The notes beneath the pieces are model-generated. The model made no database searches. It was not told the origin of the DNA and saw nothing but the letters and a program-made list of their open reading frames with translations. Of a stretch of DNA of 64,000 nt, positions 15,622 to 24,105 are shown in pieces. The stretch's first letter is position 1; each line of letters starts with the position of its first letter. A program made the translations under genes and the position numbers. Origin of the DNA: Sphingomonas parva (ex Maeng et al. 2020) (GTDB lineage: Bacteria > Pseudomonadota > Alphaproteobacteria > Sphingomonadales > Sphingomonadaceae); the NCBI RefSeq assembly GCF_004564275.1, contig NZ_SPDV01000029.1, positions 17,061 to 81,060 on the forward strand, given 5' to 3'.

Positions 15622-17922
15622 CTACCGCGTCAGCCGGAACCGGAGCGCGGCGCCGAAATCGTCCTGCATCGTCTCGATGTGGCCGGGCTCGCGGCGCAGG
15701 AAGGCGTTGAGGTCGAGCCAGCCGCCTCCCAGCCGGACGCCGTACGCCAGCTCGTAATCGATCTCGCGGCCGGTCGGGGCGAGATTGAAGAAGCGCCGGG
15801 CGGTGCGGGCGGTGCCCGTCGAATAATCGTAGGTCACCGGCAGATCGAGAGCGAAGCCGCCGCGTGCGACGCGGAGCGGCTGCATCAGCCGGAACGACAG
15901 GCTGTCACCGGGTGCGAACATCCCGCGCCGGGCGAGATCGACAGCGAAGGCGTCGGTCTGAAGGCGGCCGTCGCGCACCAGGGCGCCCTGGCCGGGCACC
16001 GACGTCCAGCCGCGCCGGTAGCTCGCGAAGGCGCTCCAGCCCCGGCCGAGATCGAGGCTCGCCGCGCCGTCGACGAAGGCGGTCGTCGTTCCGCCGATCG
16101 AGAAAGCGGGGGAGAAGCGCGCGCCGAGCAGGGTCGCTTCCTCGGTCAGCCGCGACGCGCCGAGGCTGAGCCGCGCCCGCCCCAGCCGGCGGTCGAGCGT
16201 CACCGTGCCGAGCGCATAGCCGGGCAGCTCCACCGTCGGACGAAAGCCGGGGTTGTAGGCCTTGCCGCGCTCGCCGGTCACGGTCAGCGCCACCGGCCCG
16301 AGGTCCTGGCGGACGCCGATGCTGGCGTTTGCGTCGGGATGGAAGCCGGCGCGGCTCATCGGATCGCGGGCGACGAGGAAGCCCGCCTCCCATGCGCCGG
16401 CGAGCTGCTGCTGCAGCGTTCGCCCGCTATGCGAGAAGCCGAACGCGGCCGTGGTCTTCGGCGTCAGCCGGCTGATCACGGTGCCGGCGATCGCCCGCGC
16501 CCTGCGGCGGTCGTCCGGGTCGAGCAGGGTCTGCGCGATTCCGACGGTCGGCGCGCCGGCCAAATCGTTGCGGACGGTGAGCGTCACCGAGATCGGGCCG
16601 GCCGCCGCGGCGGCGGTGCGGTAGGTGCCGCGGCCGCCGATCGCCTCGCGGAGCGGCTGCTCCTGCGGCATCCGCCGCAAAGTCCTGGCAAGATCGAGCG
16701 CATAGGCGCGCGAATAGCCGTCGAGGATGACCGCGCCGTCGCCGGGCTTCGCCGAGGCGTCGCCCATCGGGCCCGAGGTGATGCCGTTGTCGGTGATCGA
16801 GACGGCCATGCCCGTGCCGGCGAGCGTCGTCGTCCCCTGCGGCTGGAAGGCGCGGCCGATGTTGAGGATGCCGCGCCCGAAGATCGCATCGGTGCCGGGG
16901 ACGCCGGCGTCGTCCGCCGTCTTGAGCAGCAGGTCGACGATCTGCGCGCCGGTCAGGTTCGGGAAGGCGCCGGCGACGAGCGCCGCCGCGCCGACGATCG
17001 TCGGCGCCGAGAAGGAGGTGCCGTTCGGGGTGACGTGCTGGCCGAACTGGTTGACCGTGGCGTTGCCGCGGCCGAGCGCCGCCAGATAATATTGCGCGCC
17101 GACGCCGGAGCCCGCCCGGTTCGAGAAGCTGCTGATGTTGCCGCCGACGTCGATCGCGCCGGCGATGATGAACAGGCCGCTCGCGCCATGGTCCTGGATG
17201 TTCTTGACCGCGAACGAATTGGGATCGGCGATGCCGGAATTGCCGGCCGACATGACGATGACGATGCCGGCGTTCACCGCCCGCTGGATCGCGCCGAAGA
17301 TGTCCGGCGTCATGCCCTCCTCGTCGCCGAACGACATGTTGATGATCTTGGCGCCGTTGGTCCGGGCGAGATCGATCGCGGTCGGCAGCGCCGAATCGAG
17401 GAAGCAGTCGTTGCCCGGCTTGCAGCCGGCCGGATCGCCGACGTTCAGCGACAGGATCGTCGCCTCATAGGCGACGCCCTGCATGTAGAGGCCGTCGCGA
17501 TTGGCGGCGATGACGCCGGAGACCATCGAGCCGTGCCCCTGCTGGTCGGTGATGCCGCGGCTGGCGGCGACGTCCTGGCTGGCCGGATCGATCCGCCCGG
17601 CGAACTCGGGCAGGGTCGGGTTGATCCCGGTGTCGACGACGGCGACCTTCACGCCCTTTCCGGTCGCGCCCGCCTCGTAGGCGGGAAGCGCCTTGGCCGT
17701 CGTGGCGGAGTTGGACGCAGCATATTCGGCATCGTTGAGCCCGCTCGAGGGCGGCGGCGGCGGCGGCGGCGGGGGTGGTGGTGGAGGCGGTGGCGGCGGA
17801 GCGGGCGGCGCCGGCGGGAGCGGGTTGACGCCGCCGCCGCCGCCGCCGCCGCCGCATCCGCTCAGCAACAGGCCGGCGGCGCAGACCGAAAGGACCAAGG
17901 CTGCCTTGACGGATCGTCTCAC
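15622..17922 (-). CDS. lipidated subtilisin-like (S8) autotransporter protease
   Basis: The 766-residue protein combines a lipoprotein signal (ALVLSVCAAGLLLSGC, lipid Cys23) with Gly8 and a long poly-Pro linker, an S8 protease domain (about 80-365) and a beta-strand-rich C-terminal region (about 470-766) that looks like an autotransporter barrel. The catalytic triad is visible: Asp in VAVVDTGINP, His in QGHGSMVSGVIA and Ser in NGTSFSAPTIVGAAAL. Lipidated subtilase autotransporters are known (NalP of Neisseria, SphB1 of Bordetella), where they process other surface proteins. GTG 17922 is chosen over an upstream GTG because AGGGGAGGGA precedes it. The protein ends RFRLTR rather than in an aromatic residue. 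Confidence 0.85.
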   Translation of the reverse strand: MRRSVKAALVLSVCAAGLLLSGCGGGGGGGGVNPLPPAPPAPPPPPPPPPPPPPPPPPSSGLNDAEYAASNSATTAKALPAYEAGATGKGVKVAVVDTGINPTLPEFAGRIDPASQDVAASRGITDQQGHGSMVSGVIAANRDGLYMQGVAYEATILSLNVGDPAGCKPGNDCFLDSALPTAIDLARTNGAKIINMSFGDEEGMTPDIFGAIQRAVNAGIVIVMSAGNSGIADPNSFAVKNIQDHGASGLFIIAGAIDVGGNISSFSNRAGSGVGAQYYLAALGRGNATVNQFGQHVTPNGTSFSAPTIVGAAALVAGAFPNLTGAQIVDLLLKTADDAGVPGTDAIFGRGILNIGRAFQPQGTTTLAGTGMAVSITDNGITSGPMGDASAKPGDGAVILDGYSRAYALDLARTLRRMPQEQPLREAIGGRGTYRTAAAAAGPISVTLTVRNDLAGAPTVGIAQTLLDPDDRRRARAIAGTVISRLTPKTTAAFGFSHSGRTLQQQLAGAWEAGFLVARDPMSRAGFHPDANASIGVRQDLGPVALTVTGERGKAYNPGFRPTVELPGYALGTVTLDRRLGRARLSLGASRLTEEATLLGARFSPAFSIGGTTTAFVDGAASLDLGRGWSAFASYRRGWTSVPGQGALVRDGRLQTDAFAVDLARRGMFAPGDSLSFRLMQPLRVARGGFALDLPVTYDYSTGTARTARRFFNLAPTGREIDYELAYGVRLGGGWLDLNAFLRREPGHIETMQDDFGAALRFRLTR

Positions 17923-18145
17923 CGCGTCCCTCCCCTGCGCCGCACCGGCGTCCTGCTCCTGCTTCGACTCGCGCTGAGAGCGGGAGCGACGCGTCGCGGC
18001 TATCCTACCATCAACGCTCGGGAATTCCACGCCGGCGGCAGGGCGGCGGCGGGCACGGCCGGCGGGACGCTCCGCCCCCGCTTCCGCAACCGCGGCAAAC
18101 CGGCTAGGCGGGGCCGGGGATCAGGTCAGCGGGCGGAGCAGGCAA
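17923..18145. other. divergent promoter region
   Basis: 223 nt between the protease gene (minus) and the MFS gene (plus). No further gene and no clear promoter motif seen. Confidence 0.35.
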
Positions 18146-19729
18146 GTGCAGTCGAGCATTCTCAAGGATCGGCGGGGCCTCTGGGCCTTCGTGCTCGGCG
18201 TCGCCGCCGTCACGGCCGGAGTCGTGCTCCACCTGCCGATGTTCCTGATGGCGCGCGACATGGGCTTCCGCCTCTCCGGGATGGAGATGGGAACGGACAT
18301 GCTCCTCGGCATGGCGCTGATCGTCGCCGGCGTGGCGGTCGCGGCTTATGGGCTGCTGCCGCGCAACGTCGCGCAGCAGCTCAGCGCGGCCCAGGACATC
18401 GTCGTCTCGCCGCCCGAGGACGCCCCGCTCACCGGCGCGCACTGGCGGCTGATGGCGGTGCTCGTCATCGCTCTGGTCATCGACGTGATGAAGCCGGCGA
18501 GCCTCGGCTTCACCATCCCCGGCATGATCAGCGAATATCATGCCGACAAGGCGACCGCGTCGCTGCTGCCCTTCTTCGCTCTGGTCGGCACCGTGGTCGG
18601 CTCGGTGGTCTGGGGGGTGATCGCCGACATCTACGGCCGCAAGGCCTCGATCCTGCTCTCCGCGGTGATGTTCGTCGGCACCTCGATCTGCGGCGCGATG
18701 CCGTCGCTCGCCTGGAACGTCGGCATGTGCTTCATGATGGGCGCCGCCGCCGGCGGCATGCTGCCCGTCACCTACGCCCTGCTCGCCGAGATGATGCCGA
18801 GCAAGCATCGCGGCTGGAGCCTGGTGCTGGTCGGCGGCCTCGGCGCGGTCGGCGGCTATTTCGCGGCGAGCGGCTTCTCGGCCCTGCTGGTGCCGACCTA
18901 CAGCTGGCGAATCCTGTGGCTGCTCAACCTCCCGACCGGGCTCAGCCTGGTGCTGCTCGGCGCGCTGATCCCGGAGAGCGCGAAGTTCCTGTTGGCGCGC
19001 GGGCGCCGCGAAGAGGCGCAGAGGATCATGCGCCGCTTCGGCTCCGAGGCGCGCGGCACCACCCAGGCCGAGACGGCGGCGCTGACCCGCGGCCGCGACG
19101 TGCCGCTGACCGGCAAGGCGTTTTTCGGCAAACTGGTGGCTCTGTGCCTCGCCGCTACCTGCTACGGCCTGATCAACTTCGGCCTGTTGCTCTGGCTGCC
19201 CGCCGATCTGGTCAGCCGCGGCTACAGCATGGAGGTGGCGAGCGGGCTGCTCGCCGCATCGGCGCTGATCGCCTTTCCGACCATCTTCGTCGCGGCCTAC
19301 GCCTATACGAAGTGGAGCACCAAATGGTCGGTCGCCGGCTCGGTCGCGGTGACGCTGACCGGGCTGCTCGGCGTGTTCGCGCTCGAATTCCAGCTGATCG
19401 CCAGCCCGGTGCTTCCGGTCGCGCTGCTGATCGTCGGGACCAACGGCCTGATCGCGATGCTCCTGCCCTACACGGCCGAGAGCTTCCCGCTGCGCATCCG
19501 CGGCCGGACCACCGGCGCGGTCGCGGCGTGCAGCAAGGGCGGCGGCATGTTCGCGCAATTCCTCGCGATCCTCGCCTTGGTCCCGCCGCTCGCCCTGGTG
19601 GCGCTGATCATCCTGGTCCCGACGGCACTGGCGCTCGGCCTGATCGCGCGCTTCGGCAAGGAGACGCGCGGGCGCGACCTGCGCGACCTCGATCCCGACG
19701 GCCACACCTTCGCGGCGACCGGGGTGTAG
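18146..19729 (+). CDS. MFS transporter
   Basis: The 527-residue polytopic protein has two extra N-terminal hydrophobic segments (about 13-32 and 52-69) followed, after a loop, by a 12-helix major-facilitator core (about 100-510). The signature loop between helices 2 and 3 of the core reads GVIADIYGRKASI (G-x-x-x-D-x-x-G-R-[KR]), and PESAKFLLARGRREEAQRIMRRFG is the central cytoplasmic loop typical of the sugar/aromatic-acid (SLC22-like, AAHS) branch. GTG 18146 follows GGAGCAGG. Substrate not deducible; the gene is divergent from the protease gene and followed by the RAYT repeat island. Confidence 0.88.
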   Translation: MQSSILKDRRGLWAFVLGVAAVTAGVVLHLPMFLMARDMGFRLSGMEMGTDMLLGMALIVAGVAVAAYGLLPRNVAQQLSAAQDIVVSPPEDAPLTGAHWRLMAVLVIALVIDVMKPASLGFTIPGMISEYHADKATASLLPFFALVGTVVGSVVWGVIADIYGRKASILLSAVMFVGTSICGAMPSLAWNVGMCFMMGAAAGGMLPVTYALLAEMMPSKHRGWSLVLVGGLGAVGGYFAASGFSALLVPTYSWRILWLLNLPTGLSLVLLGALIPESAKFLLARGRREEAQRIMRRFGSEARGTTQAETAALTRGRDVPLTGKAFFGKLVALCLAATCYGLINFGLLLWLPADLVSRGYSMEVASGLLAASALIAFPTIFVAAYAYTKWSTKWSVAGSVAVTLTGLLGVFALEFQLIASPVLPVALLIVGTNGLIAMLLPYTAESFPLRIRGRTTGAVAACSKGGGMFAQFLAILALVPPLALVALIILVPTALALGLIARFGKETRGRDLRDLDPDGHTFAATGV

Positions 19730-19751
19730 GGCGGGCGCGCCGCGGCCGGCT

Positions 19752-19905
19752 CTATTTCGGGGACACTATACTAAATACGTCCAGCGCCCTCCCGCCGGGG
19801 CCGCGCCACGCGTCTAATTAGTATAGTGTCCCCGAAATAGGTAACGGGCAGCGCCCTCCTGCTGGGGCCGCGCCACGCCTGATTAGTATAGTGTCCCCGA
19901 AATAG
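19752..19905. repeat. left REP cluster with 56-nt tandem duplication
   Basis: It contains a forward repeat (19752-19775) and two reverse repeats (19815-19840 and 19881-19905). The two reverse copies together with the preceding GCGCCCTCC...GGGGCCGCGCCACGC segment form a direct duplication of about 56 nt with a few substitutions. Confidence 0.85.
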
Positions 19906-20605
19906 CGTGGGCAGCAGCTTTGGGTTTGGGTCCGCGCCGGGCGGGCGCGAGGGGGCGCGCCAGGGCCGTTTCCTGCGCCGCGATCCACGGCGCCGCGGCG
20001 AGCGGGCGGCCAGTGCGCAGCCGCGCCTCGATCGCCGCGGCCAGCCGCTCGCCCTCGACCGTCGCCCCGCCCGCCTCGAGCCCGTAGCGCAGCATCGCCC
20101 GCCAGTTGGGCACGTGTCGGGAGAGCGCCGCCACGTCGGTCAGCGGATCGCCGGCGGCGCGGCGCCCGGCGAGATGGCTGCGCGCGCTCGACCAGCGCCA
20201 ATCCTCGGCCCGCGCGGCGAGGCCCGCCGCGACCGGGTTCCGCTCGACGTAGCGGACCGCCGCCATCAGATGGGCGTCGTCCATCGGGTAGCTCGCGAAC
20301 CTGCCCTGGAAGAGGTAGCCCCGCCATCCCTCGCGCGCGTTGACGTGGCTGGTGTAGCGGCGGTGGGCCTCGGCGAGCGCGCCGCGCAGGCCGTCCGCCG
20401 TCGCCGGCACCAGCACGAGATGGACGTGGTTGTCCATCAGGCACCAGGCCAGGCAGGTCACGTTCGCGGCCTCGCAGCCGGCGCGGAGCAGGCGAAGATA
20501 GAGCGCTCGGTCGGAATCGCCGAAGAATATGGGAAGGCGGCGATTGCCGCGATGGGTGACGTGGTGCGCCACGCCTGGAACGACGATGCGCGCGATCCGG
20601 GCCAT
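19883..20605 (-). CDS. REP-associated tyrosine transposase (RAYT, Y1_Tnp family)
   Basis: The 240-residue protein is a Y1 transposase of the IS200/IS605-like HUH superfamily. The N-terminus MARIARIVVPGVAHHVTHRGNRR is the usual RAYT opening; the HUH metal site is MDNHVHLVLVP (His60 and His62) and the catalytic Tyr is expected at HRRYTSHVN (Tyr84), followed by LFQGRF and YVERNPVAAGL, both family hallmarks. RAYTs act on REP sequences and are usually single-copy domesticated elements. ATG 20605 has AAGAGGCG upstream; the open frame extends further but lacks family similarity. The stop codon lies inside a flanking repeat, which encodes the last residues ISGTLY. Confidence 0.92.
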   Translation of the reverse strand: MARIARIVVPGVAHHVTHRGNRRLPIFFGDSDRALYLRLLRAGCEAANVTCLAWCLMDNHVHLVLVPATADGLRGALAEAHRRYTSHVNAREGWRGYLFQGRFASYPMDDAHLMAAVRYVERNPVAAGLAARAEDWRWSSARSHLAGRRAAGDPLTDVAALSRHVPNWRAMLRYGLEAGGATVEGERLAAAIEARLRTGRPLAAAPWIAAQETALARPLAPARRGPKPKAAAHAISGTLY

Positions 20606-20657
20606 CGCCTCTTGTACCAGATCGGCGCGGGGGCGGCCAATTCGCAGAAGGTCCGCG

Positions 20658-20820
20658 GATTTCGGGGACACCGGATTTCGGAGACACTATACTAATTGCC
20701 TCCAGCATCGCTCCGCCCGGGGAGAACCGTGGCGGATTTCGGGGACACTATACTAATTACCTCCAGCATCGCTCCGCCCGGGGAGAGCCGTCGGTAATTA
20801 GTATAGTGTCCCCGAATTAG
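20658..20820. repeat. right REP cluster with 61-nt tandem duplication
   Basis: Two consecutive units of about 61 nt (20673-20733 and 20734-20794) each hold a forward repeat plus CCTCCAGCATCGCTCCGCCC and differ at a few bases. A partial repeat precedes them (20658-20671) and a reverse copy closes the array (20794-20820), where it supplies the stop codon of the next gene. Confidence 0.85.
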
Positions 20821-22492
20821 GGGCGGGCGGCCCGTCGGGGGCGAGGGTGCCGCGGTAGGCGACGATCCGGCCGACCAGCGGCAGCGCGATCTCGACGTCG
20901 AAGGCGAAGCGGCCGTCCTGCTCGGCCTCGAAGCTCGTCCCTCTCGGCAGCAGCGCGCGGGGCATGGGCACGCCGGCCAGCGACCAGCGCCGCGGGACGA
21001 GCAGCAGCCGGTCGCCCTCGACGACCAGCGCGAGGGCGAAGCTTGCCAGGCCGAAGCGCTCGACCAGCAGGTGGCGGTTGCGGCCGGTGCCGGCCGCCTG
21101 CAGCGAGGCGAAGCTGCGGCCGGCGAAGCGGCGCGTCCAGAGCTCGGCGCCGCCGGCGCGCGGCGCGAAGGCGACGGAGACCGGCACCTGCGCCGCGGCC
21201 GGCGGGAAGCGGAACAAAGCGGCGACCAGCCGGGCGAGGGGGTGGCGGCCGCGCCGGACCTCGGCGGTGCCCGACCAGCGGCGCGGCGCCATGCTGTCGT
21301 GAAGCTGGCGGAGCCGGGACGGAAGCCCGTCGAAGGCCGAGCCGAGGATCCGGCGGTAGAGCGGCGCGGCCTCCTCGCCCGCGTCGCGAAAGCCGGTGAA
21401 GATCCGCCGGCCGGCGAACAGCGGCGCATAATCGGCGAGCGCGAGCGCGCGGGCGCCGGAGCGCGCCCCGGGCGGCGGGCGCTCCCCGGCGAGCAGCTTG
21501 CGGACGATCGCCTCGATCGCCATCGACGGGATCAGCGGCCCGTCGTCGCCCTCGGCGATCAGGTGCCAGCTGCGCACCACCGGCCCGCCGTTCGCGACGC
21601 CTTCGGCACGGACGTACATGCCGCCGCGGTGCTCGCCGAAGCGCATCCGGTCGAGCACGAAATGGAACAGCCGGGCGAACGGCACCAGCGAGGGCAGCCG
21701 CAGGCGGGCGCGGGCGGCGGCGAGCAGGTTGAGGATGCGGTGCAGGATCTCGGGCACCGGCCCCGCCCCCATCCAGATGTCGCGCATCGCCGGATGCTCG
21801 GGCGGAAGGACCTGCAGGTCCGGCACGTCGACCAGCGAGAAACGGATGTTGCGCAGCGGCAGGCGGCCCGGCACGGCGATGGTGAAGCGGCGGCTCTCGG
21901 CGAGGCCGATGCCGTGCCCGGGCCGGCCGCCGCGGGTGAGCTTCACCGGCGCGCCGGCATAGCCGAGCACCGCGCGCATGACGTTGCGCCCGATGCCGGC
22001 GAACGGCGAGGGCGCGATGCCGCCTTCGACCGAGACGATCTCCATGTCCTTCGCCATCTCGCGCAGCACCGCGGCGGTGAGCACCGGAAAGCTGCTCACG
22101 CCCGAGAGGACGAAGACGCCCGCCGCCCTGGCCGCCGCGTCGAAGCGCGGCACGCCGAAGACGAAATCGGCGGCGTCGGCGAAATCGCAATAGTCGACGC
22201 GCGCGGCGATGCAGGCCGCGATCACGCGATAGGGGTCGGCGCCGTAATGCTGGAACGGGCCGGAGGCGTCGACGACCAGATCGGGACGCTCGGCCTGCAG
22301 CCCGGCGGCGACCTCGGCGCGGTCGAGGGCGAGCGGCCGGACCCGCGCCGCCCCGGTCCATCCGGCGCAGAACGCCTCGGCGCGGGCGAGGTCGCGGCCG
22401 GCGATGACCAGCTCCAGCGTCGGCACGTCGGCGAGCAGCCGGGCGAGGCGGCCGCCGAACACGCCGTAGCCGCCGAGGATCAGGATCCTCAA
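20798..22492 (-). CDS. saccharopine dehydrogenase-like oxidoreductase with DUF4166 domain
   Basis: The 564-residue protein opens with a Rossmann nucleotide-binding motif (LILGGYGVFGGRLARLL) and continues as a saccharopine-dehydrogenase-like NAD(P) domain (about 1-350, with VVDASGPFQHYG and YCDFADAADFVFG). A C-terminal beta-rich domain of the DUF4166 type follows (about 370-560, from LYRRILGSAFDGLPSRLRQLHD). The substrate is unknown. The TTG at 22492 has GGAGAGGGG upstream; GTG 22510, overlapping the previous stop as GTGA, is an alternative. The last residues (NSGTLY) and the stop codon come from a REP copy, suggesting that repeat insertion trimmed or replaced the natural C-terminus. It forms an operon with the DCC-family gene. 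Confidence 0.85.
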   Translation of the reverse strand: MRILILGGYGVFGGRLARLLADVPTLELVIAGRDLARAEAFCAGWTGAARVRPLALDRAEVAAGLQAERPDLVVDASGPFQHYGADPYRVIAACIAARVDYCDFADAADFVFGVPRFDAAARAAGVFVLSGVSSFPVLTAAVLREMAKDMEIVSVEGGIAPSPFAGIGRNVMRAVLGYAGAPVKLTRGGRPGHGIGLAESRRFTIAVPGRLPLRNIRFSLVDVPDLQVLPPEHPAMRDIWMGAGPVPEILHRILNLLAAARARLRLPSLVPFARLFHFVLDRMRFGEHRGGMYVRAEGVANGGPVVRSWHLIAEGDDGPLIPSMAIEAIVRKLLAGERPPPGARSGARALALADYAPLFAGRRIFTGFRDAGEEAAPLYRRILGSAFDGLPSRLRQLHDSMAPRRWSGTAEVRRGRHPLARLVAALFRFPPAAAQVPVSVAFAPRAGGAELWTRRFAGRSFASLQAAGTGRNRHLLVERFGLASFALALVVEGDRLLLVPRRWSLAGVPMPRALLPRGTSFEAEQDGRFAFDVEIALPLVGRIVAYRGTLAPDGPPAPNSGTLY

Positions 22493-22506
22493 GCGCCCCT
22501 CTCCGG

Positions 22507-22944
22507 TCACAGCAGCCGGTCGCGATATTCGGGCGCCGGCAGCCAGCAGGTCTCGCGCCGGCCGAACCAGCGATAGCGGTTGCGCGCCACCCAGAGGTAG
22601 AGCGGATCGCGCACGAACGCGGGCACGAGCCGCAGGACTCCGGCGAGCCGCCACGGGAGACCGAGCCCTTCGTAGATGGCGAGCACCGCGTCGCTGTCCC
22701 GCCGCACCCGCTCCCCGTCGACCAGCAGGATGCTCAGCGGATCGCGCGGATCCATGCCGTGCTCGCGGCACAGCCGCGCCCCCACCTCCCCCTGCACCGA
22801 GGCGAGGCGGAACCGGCCTCGCCTGTCGTGCGCGAGGACGAACTGGGCGTTGCGCGCGCAGAGCACGCATTCGGCATCGAAGAGAATGATCGGGCCGCCG
22901 GCCAGCTCGCGCATGGGGTGGGGTTGCGCCGCTTCCGAAGCCAT
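22507..22944 (-). CDS. DCC-family thiol-disulfide oxidoreductase-like protein
   Basis: The 145-residue protein matches the DUF393/DCC family: the signature is IILFDAECVLCARNAQFVL with a CxxC pair (Cys26, Cys29) after FDAE. Further family features are FRLASVQGEVG, SILLVDGERVRRDSDAVL and the C-terminal RRETCWLPAPEYRDRLL. Members are predicted redox proteins; the partner is unknown. ATG 22944 is preferred to ATG 22914 because no ribosome site precedes the latter. It is the first gene of a pair with the saccharopine-dehydrogenase-like gene, 14 nt apart or overlapping depending on that start. Confidence 0.85.
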   Translation of the reverse strand: MASEAAQPHPMRELAGGPIILFDAECVLCARNAQFVLAHDRRGRFRLASVQGEVGARLCREHGMDPRDPLSILLVDGERVRRDSDAVLAIYEGLGLPWRLAGVLRLVPAFVRDPLYLWVARNRYRWFGRRETCWLPAPEYRDRLL

Positions 22945-22993
22945 TTCCACGTGCTTAGCGCGCGAGAGGTCTCCGATCGGGCGCTCGCCGCCG

Positions 22994-23746
22994 TCAGTCG
23001 TTGGCATCGAGATGCGCGCCCTCGTGGTCGAGGTGGAGATAATTGTCGTTGAACATCGCCGCGTTCTTCAGCCGCGGCAGGTCCGGAATGGTGAGGGTGC
23101 GCCGCTCGAGCGCGATCAGGCCGTCGCGGCGCAGGTCCTGAAGCGTCCGGTTGACGTGCACCGCGGTCAGCCCGGTCGCATCGGCGAGGTCGGTCTGGGT
23201 GAGCGGGAACGGGCACGTATTCCCGGTCGTCAGGCCGACCGCGCGAAGGCGGAGGAACATCTCGACGAGCAGGTGCGAGATCCGCTCATAGGCGTCGCGC
23301 TGGCCGACGTTCAGCGTCCATTCGCGCTGCACCGAGGTGGTGACGAGCGCGTCCCACCACAGGGCCTGGGTGATGCGGGGATGGTCGAGGGTCAGCGCCT
23401 CGAGCTGTTCGCGGCCGATCTCCGCGAGCCGCACCGCGGTGATGGCGCCGATATAATGGTCCATCTCCTTCAGGATGAGAACGTTGGCGTCGCACAGGTC
23501 GCCGGGAATGAAGAGCGAGACGATCTGGCGGCGGCCGTCGGGGAGGCTCTTGTAGCGGCACGCCCAGCCCTCGAGGATCAGATTGACGGCGCGCGGCCGA
23601 TCGCCTTCCCGGGCGATGTCCTGCCGCGCGGCGACCTGCCTCACCGACGATCGGCTCACCCGGTCGATCGCCTCGCGGTCCGCCACGGAAAGCTTGGTGA
23701 AGGCCTGCAGCCGAAGTGTCAGCGGGCTCAGCATGATCTGGAACAT
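22994..23746 (-). CDS. Crp/Fnr-family transcriptional regulator
   Basis: The 250-residue protein has a cyclic-nucleotide-binding-like beta barrel (about 15-130, with GWACRYKSLPDGRRQIVSLFIPGD), a dimerisation helix and a C-terminal winged helix (about 165-230, LTQTDLADATGLTAVHVNRTLQDLRRDG). It lacks the four-Cys iron-sulfur motif of FNR and the key cAMP-binding Arg-Ser pair is not evident. The recognition helix (AVHVNRTLQ) differs from the E-x-x-S-R of FNR, so it need not bind the TTGA boxes seen elsewhere. ATG 23746 or 23734 are both possible. It diverges from a paralogue at 24106. Confidence 0.85.
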   Translation of the reverse strand: MFQIMLSPLTLRLQAFTKLSVADREAIDRVSRSSVRQVAARQDIAREGDRPRAVNLILEGWACRYKSLPDGRRQIVSLFIPGDLCDANVLILKEMDHYIGAITAVRLAEIGREQLEALTLDHPRITQALWWDALVTTSVQREWTLNVGQRDAYERISHLLVEMFLRLRAVGLTTGNTCPFPLTQTDLADATGLTAVHVNRTLQDLRRDGLIALERRTLTIPDLPRLKNAAMFNDNYLHLDHEGAHLDAND

Positions 23747-24105
23747 CCTCGAGGGCCCGGCCCTTCCCGCCCTTATCTCATCTCCGCCATGGAGAAGGAA
23801 CGCCGGAATCGTCTTCCCGGCGCAGCCGGACGATCCGGGGGGACGCGCCGTTGCCGGAGGCACGGCGGGCGCGGCGCGCCGGCAGGAGCGCCTTCCGGAT
23901 CTTTCGGACGTGTCGGCGCCTGGGCCCGCATGTCAAAAGATGATTCAGGTAAGCGCGCGCCGGGGGCGAAACGCCTAGCTGGGCCAGATCGTGGAGGAGG
24001 ATGGCCTTTGCCCTGCTACAGAGTCGACGCATTCCGTTGGGCGGGAACCTGCCGGTACCGGGTCCGCACGGCCGCCGGCGGACGGAACGGAGCCGGGCAT
24101 CGCCG

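Larger units (their letters stand above)
19752..20820. mobile_element. RAYT transposase flanked by REP-type inverted repeats
   Basis: A single Y1-type transposase gene is bracketed by about seven full or partial copies of a roughly 25-nt repeat with core CGGGGACACTATACTAAT. Copies on the left run one forward (19752) and two reverse (19815, 19881); on the right three forward (20658 partial, 20673, 20734) and one reverse (20794). Opposed copies at each side can form long hairpins, the arrangement known for REP-associated tyrosine transposases. The neighbours are an MFS gene and the saccharopine-dehydrogenase-like gene. Confidence 0.85.

Noticed and set aside
15679..19821. Plus-strand frame of 1380 codons across the protease and MFS genes
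   Set aside because: Low-complexity Arg/Ala/Gly translation spanning two well-supported genes and their divergent promoter; no ribosome site or family signal.
19752..20820. Complete IS200/IS605 insertion sequence with TnpB
   Set aside because: Only the Y1 transposase is present, the flanking repeats are inverted REP pairs in several copies and no tnpB or insertion-type ends are seen; a RAYT fits better.
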